Source of the DNA: Vitrella brassicaformis
Lineage: Eukaryota; Sar; Vitrellaceae
NCBI GenBank assembly: GCA_001179505.1
Contig: CDMY01000214.1
Span: 1 to 64,000, forward strand
DNA: 64,000 nt
Reading direction: 5' to 3'
Within the stretch, counting starts at the first letter, position 1; every line of letters begins with the position of its first letter. Below are positions 45,722 through 58,300 of the stretch, piece by piece. Both the position numbers and the translations under genes were made by a program. The notes beneath the pieces were generated by a model, which saw nothing but the letters and a program-made list of their open reading frames with translations, did no database searches and was not told where the DNA came from.

Positions 45722-46337
45722 CTCCCCACAATCAAGAAGAGAGAGAGAACCCCGAATGACTCTGTAGTTCACTCAGGCACACACACACACATGGATAAAT
45801 CCATTCGATGTTCGCACCGCGGCCGCTCGCGTTGGTGCTTTCGTGTGCGTACCTTAATTCCATCCGCTAAATGAGCTCGTCGGGCGCCACGTGGTCTCGG
45901 TGTCCGCCCTCCTGATCCATCTACCCTGCTGAATCATCCTGAAGGCAACCCAGATGAGAGCGACCCATTCAATACACTTGTCTCCGGCATCTGTGTCAAT
46001 CAAGAAGTACTCACCCGCTTCCTTTCTTCTCGCTTGGCTCTCGTGTCTGTGTGAGGAGCGTCTGCAGCCGCGGATCTGCTCGAGTGCATCAGGTGCTGGC
46101 AAGACGCGGATGCGAGATGAGCGAATTGGCGACGCGGATGCAGACAATCTCTGGCCGACCAAGCTTTGGCATCCCAATATGTCCATCACCCTTCAGATCG
46201 CGGTAACAGTGGGGTGCTCCCTGAAACCTGCGAGTGGAGCGGCTCGCCTGCTTGAAAAAGGCCGATTTCTATGACGCAGTGAGTAGGCCGTGTGCCAGTG
46301 GTTGCCTTCCGTCGGCTGCCGGTCGGTCGTTGCAGAG
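44681..46337. other. Intergenic, repeat-rich; contains a dispersed-repeat copy
   Basis: Holds (TGCC)n at 44752-44776, (TGTC)n at 44890-44914 and (TC)n at 45687-45719. Bases about 45430-45560 resemble 60905-61035. Open frames such as 45954-46274 have no supporting motif, and I do not call them genes. Confidence 0.45.
45430..45560 (+). repeat. Dispersed repeat with coding-like conservation, copy a
   Basis: Aligns in the same orientation with 60905-61035: both contain GCATCGCTGGTCTG, GTCCCGCGGCTGGCG and GGACTCTCACA. In one frame both read IAGL..SRGWR.V.DSH..RE, so the shared frame may once have been translated. Confidence 0.6.
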
Positions 46338-47835
46338 ATGGTACTCTCGTTCGCCATCTTGTCCCTCCTGCTCCTGCTCCTCTACCCCCTCAGCTACCTG
46401 TTCTTCCAGGTGGGTGGCAGAGAGGCGACGGATGCAGCCATCCATGCATCAGGCGCATGGGAGATCTCTCTCTCTCTCGCTGTCGCTGCTGTTGCTGGTT
46501 GGCTTTGGGTGTTGTTGCAGGTGAAGCTGAAGGACACCATCTTTGTCATTGTTCCCAACCTCTTTGGGGTGAGACTACTGTGCACATCACACACACTCCA
46601 GCCGCTGATTCCATCTCTCGCTCATGTCTGAGTATGTCTGTCAGGTGTATGGTGCTGCCTATCTCGAGCTCAAGTTCCCCAACGATTCCCTCCTGTCCCT
46701 CTGCACCAACAGCAACCCCGCCAGCGTCGATGCGTGGAGCCAGGCGCTCTTCCTCATGTGCTTCCCCCTCTTCCTGCTGGACCTCATCTTCACCAAACAT
46801 GACTCAATCATGATCATTCACCACATTGCATGGTGAGTCAGCCAGGGCGCAAAAGGCGTGCAGACACCTCTGTGTCTGTCTGAATGTGTTGTGTGGGCAT
46901 GGTGTTGCAGCATGGTCAACTGGGCCGTTTATCTGGCCATCCAGTGGAGCCCTCTGAGCCACTCGATGTCCCCCTCCTCGCCCATCGCTTGGTTCGCCTC
47001 GGGCGGTTTCATCTTCCAAATCCCAGGCTTCTATCTCGAGTGCGGCCTCTTCGTCAACCACTACTTCCGGCTCATCCGCAAGCAGCGGCCGGCCTACCTG
47101 GTGCCCGCGGCTGTCACGTTCCTGGCCTACTTCACGGCCAGAGTGCTGTTTCTGCTCTACTGCTGCGTCGTGCAGCTGCGGTACATCGAGGGCGAGTGGG
47201 TCGGCAAGATATCGACCGAGATTGTCTTCGTCTGCAATGTGGTCTGGTTGGTGCGCATCGTCCGGGGGCTGGTGCGCGGCTTCAAGGAGAGGGGGAAGCG
47301 GCGCGCACTGAGGGGTGAGGACGAGAGCAACATCGAGACCCAGGACAGCAGAAGTGGCGGCGAGAGCGAGACCGACTCGTCAGTGGTCAACGCATCTGAG
47401 GAGCCGCGGACACTGACCAAGACGAGCAGGCAGCCGCGCGACACTGTCTCCAATGCCAACGCATACCCCGTCGAGACGGCCGGGGAGGGCGTCATCCTCG
47501 GGGCACTCAACCAAACCGACCGCCGGCCGCTACTGCCGCACAAGCAGCAGACGAGGCACCGGGCGTCCATCAACGGGCACCTGGAGATCGAATCACAGCC
47601 GGCAAGTGTAGGCCACGCCCCCGCCAGCATCGAGGTCATTGGTGCGACCGTCGCTCAGAACGCGGCAGCTGCAGATGGGGAGCAGCAGTGGGGGTCGGCC
47701 GCGGCAGCTGGCGGGACCACTGAGCAGCAGCGGCAACACATGACGCCCTTCGTGTTGATGGCCGGGCGGGACAGGCCGAGAGATGCAGCAGGAGGGGCAG
47801 CATCTGGCAGCTCAGCAGCCAATGCCCCACCATAG
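46338..47835 (+). CDS. TLC-domain-like multi-pass membrane protein
   Basis: Four exons, 46338-46409, 46521-46568, 46645-46832 and 46911-47835, give 410 residues. The N-terminal segment MVLSFAILSLLLLLLYPLSY is the first membrane helix. Then come VKLKDTIFVIVPNLFG, QALFLMCFPLFLLDLIF, the TLC-type motif KHDSIMIIHHIACMVNWAVY (Asp plus HH in the lumenal/catalytic helix), PIAWFASGGFIFQIPGFYLE, AYFTARVLFLLYCCVVQL and IVFVCNVVWLVRIVRG. TLC proteins (TRAM, LAG1/ceramide synthase, CLN8) are ER or Golgi lipid enzymes or sensors. The ~150-residue tail after KERGKRRALRGED is polar and disordered, with Gln/Ala tracts. Whether it is a ceramide synthase or another TLC type cannot be decided. The start is the first ATG after an AG-rich 5' end; an untranslated upstream exon is possible. 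Confidence 0.7.
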
Positions 47836-48057
47836 TAGCTAGGAGTGAACAGAGAGGGTCGTTCGTTCGTCATTGCCATTCATTTCCTCGGCACTGTGTT
47901 GTTGAAGCGTTCGGTCGCCGTTGCGTTTTTTTGGCTGCCACACGAGTGTGAGAGATGTTTGTTTTCTTTTTGATATGGACATGTATACAGCCTGTGTGCA
48001 TGCGATGCGCGTGACGCGCCGTTGTCCCTGCTGCTGCTGCTGTCGAGTGCAGCGCTC

Positions 48058-48089
<32 letters not shown>

Positions 48090-48643
48090 GGCAGCCTTCT
48101 CGTGGATGAGGCTGACCGTAGTAGCCAGATGGATGCCGTTGATGTGTACTGAATGAGTTTTGTGAGTGAGTGCAGAGTGCGTTTTTGGAGACTGGAGAGA
48201 CCTACTTGGGGGTGTGCGACTGCGCATACGTTGCATGTCGGTGAAGGTCCATCTCATCTATCTCCACACATGGCCCCCACCCCACCCACATACGTCAGAT
48301 GTATGTATATTTGTGTCTCGACCATCGTACGGATGCACATACCATCGCGGAAAATAGATGCCGCACCTACCAAACACCCCACAAACGAGACGACACGTCT
48401 GCTGGTCCCCTTTGTTTGTGTGGGTGAAAATGGTGCGTTGCATGTGCATCCACGGCATGGCTGTGATGTAATAGCTGGCTATCAGATGCAATCAATACAG
48501 CAATGGGTTGGCTGTACAGCAAGGGTGGGAAGGTCATACACACACACACACACGAAACACCACAGAGGGTCCGGTCCGTTCAGCAAGCTATGCAATCAAC
48601 GGTGGATGTGAGTATACACGTTGCGATCGAGTCGAACCGCATC
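47836..48643. other. Intergenic between convergent genes
   Basis: 3' flanks of the TLC-like and BTB-like genes. It includes (TG)n at 48060-48090, a CA run at 48538-48553 and a TACGTCAGATGTATGTATAT segment at 48290. A similar TACGTCATATGTATATATGT segment occurs at 51789. No gene is seen. Confidence 0.45.
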
Positions 48644-51107
48644 TCACGTCGTGCCTGAGGTAGACGTACACAGAGTGAGCCTCCCACCAGACACGCACGT
48701 CCAGTTTGCGTACCAGGCTGCATGTTGGTGGCGATCGACGTAGTAGTCGGGGCTTCGCTGCAGAGAACACTTCAGCACATAGCAGCGGAGATTGCACCCT
48801 CGTGCAGTGCTTATGAGGCGCTGACCTGTCTGTGTCAGCTGAGGTCGGGTTCCGCCCGCGAGTAGTGGATGCCTTGTCAGTCGACGACACGCCACTGCAG
48901 ACAGAGATACACAGCAGGCTATCCTTCACACATCCTCCCCCACCGCCCTGTTGACTCACCTGTTCCTGGTAACTTGTGCCAGTTTCGCCTTGAGCTGTGC
49001 GATCTCTGCGTTTTTCGATGCCAACTCGCTGAATGAACAAAAGAATACACGTTACATACACACACACACACACACATATGACATACGTCTGCCTGTCCCC
49101 CTATCTGTCTGTCTGTCTGCCTGTCTGTCTGTCTGTCTGCCTGTCACCTCTGCAGGCTTCGTACGGTGCGACGGAGGTCTTTGTCAGCCTGACAGACACA
49201 CACACGGACATTGATCACTTCAGCATCCGCGAACACGTGTGCTCACCCCCCTCCCCGCCTTCATGGACGCCCAGGACCTCTCCATCTTTATCACAGGGCA
49301 GTATTGCTGATGACGGGGCTGCATGAGCGGCACCACGTGGTCGAGGAACGCGCCAATGTCGTCGTTGGTCGTCCGGAGCTCACCGCAGTCCACTTTGGCG
49401 AGGGAGCTGGACAGCTCTGGGCTGAGCTGCTGGGTGATGCTGCCGGAGCACCAGCAGGCGATCACTATCATGGGGTGTGAAAAGTACTCATACTCCACAC
49501 GGGTGAGGTGCCCGAGCACAGTCTCCCGGGCGTCCCTGCCAAGCGCACTGACAGACAGCCACAGCACATAACAAACATCACGTGTCTGTCTGCTTCTCTC
49601 TCCGGTTACTTACCGGGACATGTTGTTGATCTCCCTCCACTTCCCCTGCTCAATACAGCACTGCAGGTACTGCATCGCGAGCGACGCGTACAGGAAGAGT
49701 GTCTCTGTCAGCCGCAGCTTCACCTCCTTCAGCCGCACATCCCCCACCCCCTTTCGCACCAGCTCGTCGGCCGCCAGGTTGAGCACCTTCGTCGGCGGCT
49801 CATGTCCGTCGTTTATCGTCACACGCATGGATGATGTGAACTCATCGCTGCCGTGGAGGGTCACGGGGGGCTGGCCCTCTCTCTCGATGGCGAAGGCGCC
49901 GCTTATCGAGTAGCACCCTGTCCTATGGCGCCCATTAGTGGGCACCTCCCACCTCGTCACCTCCGTCACCGTGCGCTCGGATGGCAAGGTTTCCTCCGAC
50001 CGTTGGCCCTTGAAGACGGGCAGTGCGAGTCTCCACCCATGAAGCCGAACTGACGATCGGCTGCCGTCGCTGAGGAAGGGTTTCATCACGGTGTGGGTCT
50101 GGAGAGAGTGCTGGCGGTCAGCGAATACCTTGTCTGCATAGTCACAGAGAACAGCATCGATGCATTGTCCATCCTATGTCCCCTGTAGGGGTGTGAGGCC
50201 TTGGTGCGTCGCGTACACAGTGCGTCAGGGAAGGTCTGAGAGTTGGTCACCACGGTGAGGAAGCGCTCCAGCCGCTCTGTCACTGCGACCGCGCCCCAGA
50301 ATTCTCTCAACTTCCCCAGGTAAATACGGTCGATGAGGACAATAGCCGCCTGTCTGGCCTCATCGCCGGCCACCCTGTCGTACAGCGGCCGGATGCACTC
50401 GGGGTGGTCGAGCACCATCTCAGTGAGGCCACGCGCCCAGTAGTTGCAGGTGGAGATGATGAGGCGGCCGATGGGGGGCTGGTCGAGGGACTGCAGGAGG
50501 GCCATGGCAAACGCGCTGTCGCCCTGGAACTCCTTGCTGGTCTGCAGTCCATCAGTTTGGTCGCATCAGAGCGTGTGTGCATCCGTCATGTGTCCGCCGC
50601 TCCCACCATCATCGCGACACGCTCCAAGATGCTGTAAGAGCACCCTCCAGTGAAGTACTCCAGTGCCACCAACGTGTCAATGAAGTTGTCCTTGGTCAGC
50701 GACGTGATCATCGAAGGGCGAAAGTGTTCAATCTCGAGCGAGAGGATAGGATACACCTGCAGGACGACGGCCGCCACTTGCGGGTCCACATCCACAATGA
50801 CAAACCGATTGGACGGCTCCTCACGATGACTCGACAACGCAAACGACGGCGACTGGATGAAGCAAGCAGAGCAGGGAAGCAGATGACCTCCTGTCCTGTG
50901 TGTGTCATCTTTCTTCGCATGGCAGTGTGTGTGTTTGTCGCTCACTCACCGTCTTGAAGTACTCGAACTGCATCAGAGTATCTCTGCTCACGCGCAGTCT
51001 GCGGTCCTCGCCGACGCCATCGGGGTCTTCACCCTTCTTGATGAACACCAACTCACACACAGATGACTCATCACCGCACTCGAAGCGCTTCATCTGCAGG
51101 AGGTACA
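48644..51107 (-). CDS. BTB/POZ-like domain protein with C-terminal coiled coil
   Basis: About 9 exons. Exon 1 (51107 to about 50951) gives MYLLQMKRFECGDESSVCEL and VFIKKGEDPDGVGEDRRLRV then SRDTLMQFEYFKT, joined in phase 0 to SPSFALSSHREEPSNRFVIV, DVDPQVAAVVLQVYPIL, NFIDT and LVALEYFTGGCSYSILERVA. The alternation of a strand, a first-helix 'hold-the-chain' segment and a later YFTG-type helix pair fits a BTB fold. Following exons hold a helical region (QPPIGRLIISTCNYWARGL, HPECIRPLYDRVAG), then a beta-rich segment (TGCYSISGAFAIEREGQPPV) and another helical segment (EINNMSR|ALGRDARETVLGHL). A short exon gives the coiled coil SELASKNAEIAQLKAKLAQV. BTB proteins commonly serve as Cullin-3 adaptors or self-associate. 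The call is from fold pattern only. Splice choice between 50190 and 50090 is uncertain. Confidence 0.5.
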
Positions 51108-51420
51108 TCACATCAATTAACGTATGACCGATCTGTCTGAGAGAAGCAGCTTCCTTCCAAAAGGTAGGGCGCAATAAGAGCTCGCTTCTCTGGCGAGCTG
51201 TCGATCTGGGGCAGGAGGTGACTTTCTGAGGCTGAAAAGACCGCTTCCTCCACCAAAAAGATGGCTTCTTGACCCAAAAAACGACTCGCCGTTGCAAAAA
51301 GGTAGATCATTCATGCAAAAGGACAGCCGCAAACCCAAAAAGACATCTTTTGGACCCGCCTCACAGCTGCTCAGCCACTATCACACCTTTGCAATGAGAG
51401 TGACGACTGTTTGACCAAAA
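51108..51420. promoter_or_regulatory. Upstream region of BTB-like gene: inverted repeat plus phased A-tracts
   Basis: Arms AGCTCGC (51179-51185) and GCGAGCT (51193-51199) form an inverted repeat 72 bp above the start. Beyond it six A-tracts lie at 51235-51238, 51255-51259, 51276-51281, 51296-51300, 51317-51320 and 51337-51341, spaced 19.5-21.5 bp centre to centre. Most are preceded by C or GC and followed by G. Such phasing, about two helical turns, predicts intrinsic DNA curvature. Function is inferred. Confidence 0.5.
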
Positions 51421-52034
51421 TGCCACCATCTGCTTGTGTGCATACCTCTATGAGGCCCTGGGAGGCGGGACACCTTATGTCGCAGGCTCGTCGAAGAACC
51501 ACCGAGGGAATTGAGTGGGGGTTTAAACCCATTCTAGTGAGGCATTTGTATCGTCTGTCCGCCTTTCTGTGTGCGTGTGTAACGAATGAATGAATGTTAC
51601 ATGTAACACAATTGCTGTTTACACAGCTACTCAGTGAATGAATCGATCATTGCATAGCGCGAATGCATTCGGTGTGTGTTGCCTGTGTGCACTGGTGCTG
51701 ACGTCGGCGTAGCTCATGCGCAGGTGTGTGTGTGTCCGGATACAGCTCCCGTGTCTGTCTCAATGCGGCCTAAATACCCCACCCACATACGTCATATGTA
51801 TATATGTATCCCGCTCTGTACAGAAGGTGCATTCACCGACACATGTACATGTACAGAGACGCCCAATGCATATGTATGTATGTAGGTATGTATGTACACA
51901 CGACGCACCAACCGCAGACGCGTGGCCCTCCAGATCTAGGCAGCAAAGCAGCGATGGATCTATAAAAGACCTCTCTTCTTCATGGCCACACACACATCAC
52001 AACAAAATTCGCAGATGCACCGGTCACCCCATCC
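51421..52034. other. Intergenic spacer before inverted-duplication arm 2
   Basis: AT-richer spacer with TATGTATG repeats (51870-51900) and a TACGTCATATGTATATATGT stretch. I see no gene. The duplicated sequence begins at about 52,035. Confidence 0.4.
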
Positions 52035-52329
52035 CCATGGTAGCGTCGGTCGGCGGCACACGCACTGAGACAGCGAGGTAGCTAGTCGACATAAAGAAGG
52101 AAACGTACACAATGCAATGCATCGAGGGCTCAAAAAGCCATAAAGGCTGCCTCTGGGGGACACGAACCGAGAGCAACGAAACTCTTAAATCCATCAATTG
52201 CCCCACCCCCCTGCCGTCGTCTGTCTGCCATGATACAGCATGCTGGCCGTCGACATATGTATTCGACCACACCACAGCCCCACCATAGCACCCACCCCAC
52301 CACCAGCACCCACAGTGGTCGATCCATTG

Positions 52330-55300
52330 TCACGAGAATATGGCCGGGCTCCAGCCGGTGAAGGCCTCACGACACAGGGGGCACTGGCGAGGCTGCATGG
52401 TCTGTGCACATTGCAGGCAGATGCAGAAGTGGTTGCACGGCCGCAGCACCACCGACCGCTCCCTCTTCTGGCACACTTGGCAGTCGGTGGCCTCCTCTCG
52501 GGCCCTCTGGTTGCTCTGCTGCATCTGCTGGAGCATCTGTTGACGCAACTCGGCCTGCATCTTCTGCTGGGCGGCCTGCTGAGTCTTGACGATGAGCGAA
52601 TTCAGCCGGGATTGCTCGTTGGTAAGTGCCGTCTGTCGGTCGACCAGCTGCATGGCGAAGCCGCTCAACTCGTCTGCAGTGGTCAGGCCATTGAAGGTCT
52701 CACTCAACCTGAATTACACACATCATTACATCAAAGGGCATGCACTGGTGTCGCCCGCCTTTGTGTGATTGGGTACTGACCTGTCGATTTGAATGCTGCG
52801 TAGCTCATCAATGTCGGCCTGCAGCGCCCGGTTCCCCTCGGTGAGACTGCTTGAGCGACAGACACAAAGGGAGAGAGATGCGTGACGAGGTACGTTGGCT
52901 GCCTGTCGGCTACGCACCTGGCGATCTCCTGCGCCTGGGATGTGTTCTGCTGAGTGAGCGACGCCTCCCTCTCAGCAGCAGCCCTGATAGGGCGAACGAC
53001 ACACACGCACACACACACACACACACAGACAGTTCCGTCCCATTCATTGCGGTGTGGGTGAGTGAGTGCTGTGTGGCTGACTGACCTCTTGTATCTGTCA
53101 AAGTGGTGTTGGAGCTGCCCCATCTCGGCCGCCTGCTGCTCACGGAGAGACCTCTCGCGATCGATGTCACTGAAAGCACTGACACAGAGAGTGAGGTGCA
53201 TATGACCTTGTTTGCCTCCTGTGTGTGTGAAGCTACCTGGTGAGCCGCTGGTGCTGTTGGCTGAGCTGCTGGCGGTGGGCCTCATTGGCTCGACGCATAT
53301 CGGCCTGGAGCCGCTCGTTGGCCGCCAGAGTGTCGGCGACGGTCTGCTCGCCCACCATCTGAGCCTCACGCAAACTGCAGACGGCAACAAAGGAGGGAAC
53401 AGTCAGTTGGATGGATGCACCGATGCATGTGTACCGCTCGCTCTCCTGACGGGCCGCGAGGGTCTCCTGACGGGCCGCATGAGTCTCCTGCTTGGCCGCA
53501 TGAACCTGATGCTGGAGGGCGGCCTCCCTCTCGATCGACTCACGCCTATAGCCCGACAACGCAACCACGGTGGTGAGTCCCTCCCGCCGTTCGTTATTCT
53601 TCTCTCACCTCGTCGCCTCGATCTGCCGGTCTCTGCGCATCAACTCGGCCTCGAGCTCAGCAACCCTGACAAAACCAGACACACCATCACTGTGTGCCCA
53701 CACCCCATCAATCGCCTCACCTGGCCCGCATCGCCTCGGCCTCCTCTCCACCACCCACACGCCCATCGTCACCGTGCCCCGCTGCGCCCCCATCGGTCTC
53801 TCCAGCACCCTGGCCAGCCAGGCCATCGCCGCCACCATTCTCTTTTACACCATCAAGCGACAGCAGGCCATCAAACTCATTCCCGCCATCGGCCAGCGGG
53901 GGCATTGAAGGAGCCATCGGAGGAACCAGAGGCTCACTGACAGCACTCACGGCTGCACAAGCACCAGCAGCGACAGCTGGGCCATGGAGGGGGCTGCTCG
54001 ACGGCTCGCTGTCCACGTGCTCGAGACCACCATCCGCCTCTCCCTCTCCCTCCTGCACAGATGGGTTGCCGTCTGCCGCAATGGATGGCGCTGCTGCTGG
54101 GGCGGATGGGAGAGGGCCAGCCGATGCAGCTGGGGCAGCTGGTGTCTTGTTCTTGTGTCGCTTCTTCTTCTTGGCCTTCTTGCCGCCCTCGCCCCCCTGC
54201 TGCGCTGCCTCACCATGCTGCTGCTGGTCCTCATCGCTGGAGAAGTCAACCCCCAGAGCCTTGCGCGCCGCCCGAGCACGCGCCTCGGCCCGCTTCAGCC
54301 GCTCCTGTGCTCTCGTGTTGTCCTTGGGCGGCTGGTCGCCTCTCTTGCTGTCCTTCTCGGCCTGGCGGGCGGCCCGCTTCTGCATGATGTCGCGTTTGTG
54401 GCGCAGCTCGTCGCGTTTGCTCTCGAAGCGGGTCGGCTGCCGGCCCTTGCTGGTGCGGGGGTCCTCCTGATGCGACTCGGCGGTGCCAGAGACGAATTGC
54501 GACTCAGGGAACTGAGCTGCCATGGCGTTCCGCAGCACCTCTGAACGACGAAGTCAAAGGAAAGGCGGTGTGCCATGCGTGTTCGTATGCGGTTGGTGGT
54601 GGCCAGCCCACCGATGTCCTCGAGCAGCGTAGTTTTGGCGGCGGTGTTCTTGCCGATCTGCTCCGCGAGGCTGGTGATCTTGCTGTCGATGTCGGCATCG
54701 GCGGCGGCCGGCTTGTCCCTCTGGGCCTCGAGGTCGTTGAGCTTGGTCTGCAGCGTCTGCAGCAGCTTCTCGAGAACGGCAAGCCGCTTGAGCTTCTTAT
54801 CCAAAGCCTGAACACACCAATGATTGACACAGTGACCAGTCGAACTTGCTGTATTTTCAGGCACGCATGCTCGAACTTGTGATCCACCCCGTTGGAGCAC
54901 CAGCCTGGCGGCTTCTGCACAGAACAAATCACAGCAATGAGGCTATGACCGACACCAGATGGCTTCTGCCCCCACCGGTCCCTCACTTACCATTGAGGGC
55001 GTTGAGGGCGGTACGCGCTGTATCGACATCCTCTTGAGTGATGTTGTTGATGGCAGGGTCGTCCTTGAGAGCCTCAAGTCGACTCACACAGTCGGAATAC
55101 CGTGTCAGGTCAGCCGGCGTCACAGAGAAGGGGTCTTGGAAAACGTGTCCTGAGACGATGCCGCGGTCGTCATGTGACATGCTCTCAAAATACAGGGTCA
55201 GCAATGAAAGCCCCATCGTGGTGAAAGCCTTCCACCACGTGAAGGGGGCGAGAGGGTCGTAGGAGCGCACCAGGACATCACACAGGTGCTGGGGGAGATG

Positions 55301-58300
55301 CGACGATGGTTCGACATAGAGCTTGTCGGGCACAAACTTAAGACCTGAACAGACAGCAGGGAAGGGGGGTGGCGCTAGTGTAGCTGGTTGGCTCACCTGT
55401 GCAGATAACTGGCTGTTCGTAGGCGCCTTTCTTGTTGATCTCTTCGATCCCGCAAATGACGGCGACTATGTAGTCCCTGTGGGGCACATCTGCACCGGTC
55501 CACAGGCACAACCAAGTAGTCGCACGAGCTGGCATGCCCTCCCTGCACGTTCACGTACCTCTGAGGTTCAGAACGAATGGCGGTTTGCTTCTGGCCTCCT
55601 TCTCCTTGGCCTGCAGCCCCTCCTCCCTCCTCTCCCGTGCTGCCCTCCGTCGGTCCTCCTCAGCTGCGTCAGCCGCCGGCGGCAGGCGGGCGTCATCGGC
55701 CGCCCACCGACGCTCCTTGACCACACGTGCGGCTCGGAGCTCACTCTCACGCTCAGCATAGGCCCTGGTGACGGCGCCATGCACCAATGACGCAAAGTCG
55801 CCACTCGACAGGAACTGATGGCTGATGAGCTTGCCCAGCGGCTCGGATGCTGCAAAATGGACACATACGAAACAGCATCATGTAGGCGAAGGTTGCTAGT
55901 GGCTTCGTACATGAGATAAAGAGGCCCGATAGTGTGGGATTCTGCAATGCGAATCGGAGGAAGGGCTCAACGGTGTTTGCGGTGGCAGGCAGACCCAGGA
56001 AGCTGAAGGGACACGCTCAGCGACATACACACTCGCAGACACACGAGTGCATGTGGCCTACTTGAGAGTGCGTCGATTGGGGTTGGTCATGAGGCCAGCC
56101 GTCGCGGCCGACATGACTATGTCCTCAACGACGGGCAGCGACAGCTCGCCAACCAAATCGAACGACAGAGAGAGCGACGTGCACGCAATGGTGCCGAAGA
56201 GGCGCTCAAGCACTCTCTGCGGACAAGAGAGATGCCAACAGGGGAGGGTATCCGCAAGGCTGTCTAAGTGTGGCCAGTGCCTTCCACACCCGCAGTTGGT
56301 CGTATCGATCGGCTTCGCCCTCAGACTTGGTCAACGCGATATTGTACAGAAGAGACTCGGAAGACCTACCACAGAGGCCCTGCAGGCGATACGACACACA
56401 CAAGTACAGCCCACCACATGGATTCCCCGGCGACCTCGAGCAAGGTTAGATAGGAATTGAACGACATAGCACATGATAAGAGTGCCATTTGCCTGCACAC
56501 ACACATCACATGGCCTCAGTGAATGCTCCATTTTGCCATTCTCCGCCGTGAACTCATACCTGAGTGTCGTGAAGGGCTGTTCTTTCTTGTCCTCCCCCGT
56601 GTCGGCCGTCTGCCCCGCCTCGGTCGTCTCCTGTGTGTCCTCCGTTGAGTCTGCCGGCACGGCAGCGGATGATGTGCTGTGGGTGCGGGTGATGTCACAC
56701 GATGATGACGGCGGCGGGGAGGCACTCTCGCTGCTGCTGTCGCCCTTGCCGTATCCTTCTGGCCGGGCCTTGAGCAAGGCACTCAACCGGTGGGCGAACG
56801 CACGGCTCATGTGGACGCCGTCCAGGCGCAGCTCGAGAAGAGAGGGCACGCGGCCGATGGCGTCGGCAAGTTGGGCGCACTCGTCATCAGGCAACTGAGT
56901 CAAATCCGCATCTGCGCGAGACAAATGCCTTGACAGTCAGCGGCAACGTGCGCGTTCTCTTGTGACCGGCTTACCGATCAGTTGGAGCTTCATGAGCCTG
57001 TCGGCCCTCTGGAGGAAGCCGATGAGGTCGCTGAGGTCATCGGAGGTCGGCGAGCACTCCCAGTGGATCAACAAGTCCAACATCATGTCGGGTGAATACC
57101 TGACAGCAAGAATGAGGCCGTGAACACGAGGGAACTGCTGTCAGTCATCCCTTCTCATCGACATACCTGGCCAATGCCGCCGCGAGCCGATTTTGGTTGC
57201 TCACTGAGATCAATGCAACTGGCGCCAGCAGCTCGCGATTGGCATACGATGAGATGCGGTCAGTCGTACGGACGGGACACAGCCTAATACCAGCCAGCAC
57301 GAAGTGGCCATGGAGTAAAGGTGCGTCTGTCTGTGTGTGAAGGACTGTTTACGCGTCTAGCAGACTCCGGCATGAGAGGGCCAGCATAGCGACTTGTGCG
57401 GCAGAGAAATACAACGGCCCAACAAGCTGGTAGATGGTGTGGAGGACTCTCTTGTCCGACAAACAACACACCAGTCGATTCTGACAGACACACAGCACAA
57501 ACGTGAGTGGTCGGTCACACATGGTCGTTCTCTATATACCCACCTGGGTATTCTCCTGTCGTGCAGCCTCTCTGTGGGGGTCCTGTTGCTGCGATGAGAC
57601 CCACCGATCGATCGCCTCCTACATAGATCACACACACACACACACACGCACACGCACACGCACACGCACACGCACACGCACAGTGGCGAGCGGTGATCGA
57701 TCGGTCTATATGGGGGTCAGACCTTGCGGCGGCGAAACTTGGCGAAGAAATCCAAAACCTGACCCGTGAGTAATACGTATGTACAGACATGTGGCTTGCA
57801 CGTTATTGACACTGAATTGCAATTACCTCATTCTGTAGAGCGCTGTTTTGCGAGGCCGCCGTGAGGGGCCCGGACAGGGCAGAGATGTCCACCTGCACAT
57901 GAAAAGCGCCACACACAGCAGACACACAGGTGACCTCGAATTTGGTGATCGTTTGACCTTACGGACCTGCAGAATCCGTTCGACGATCGGGTTGTCTTTA
58001 CTCTTGCCGCTCATCACCTGCCGATCACAGCAGCTGCACACATGAAGACAATTCACTAGAGCCGCTCAAGATACGACGGACAGACGCACCTGGCGAGGCT
58101 GCCCAGGACGACCATCATCATCCTGACGTCGTTGCCGCCATTAGCAATGGATTCGAGCTGTAAAATGCCTAGCCTCACAGCCCTCGACAGCTGGGAGCAC
58201 ATGAGCTCGGCCAGACCCTCACACGAAGCATACTAAACACAACGAAGACAGGAGTGGCGAGTCTACACACAAATAAGGCATTGGTTCCGTCGTATTCTTT

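Noticed and set aside
47157-47639. Minus-strand 160-codon frame
   Set aside because: Antisense to the TLC-like gene's polar tail; no motif.
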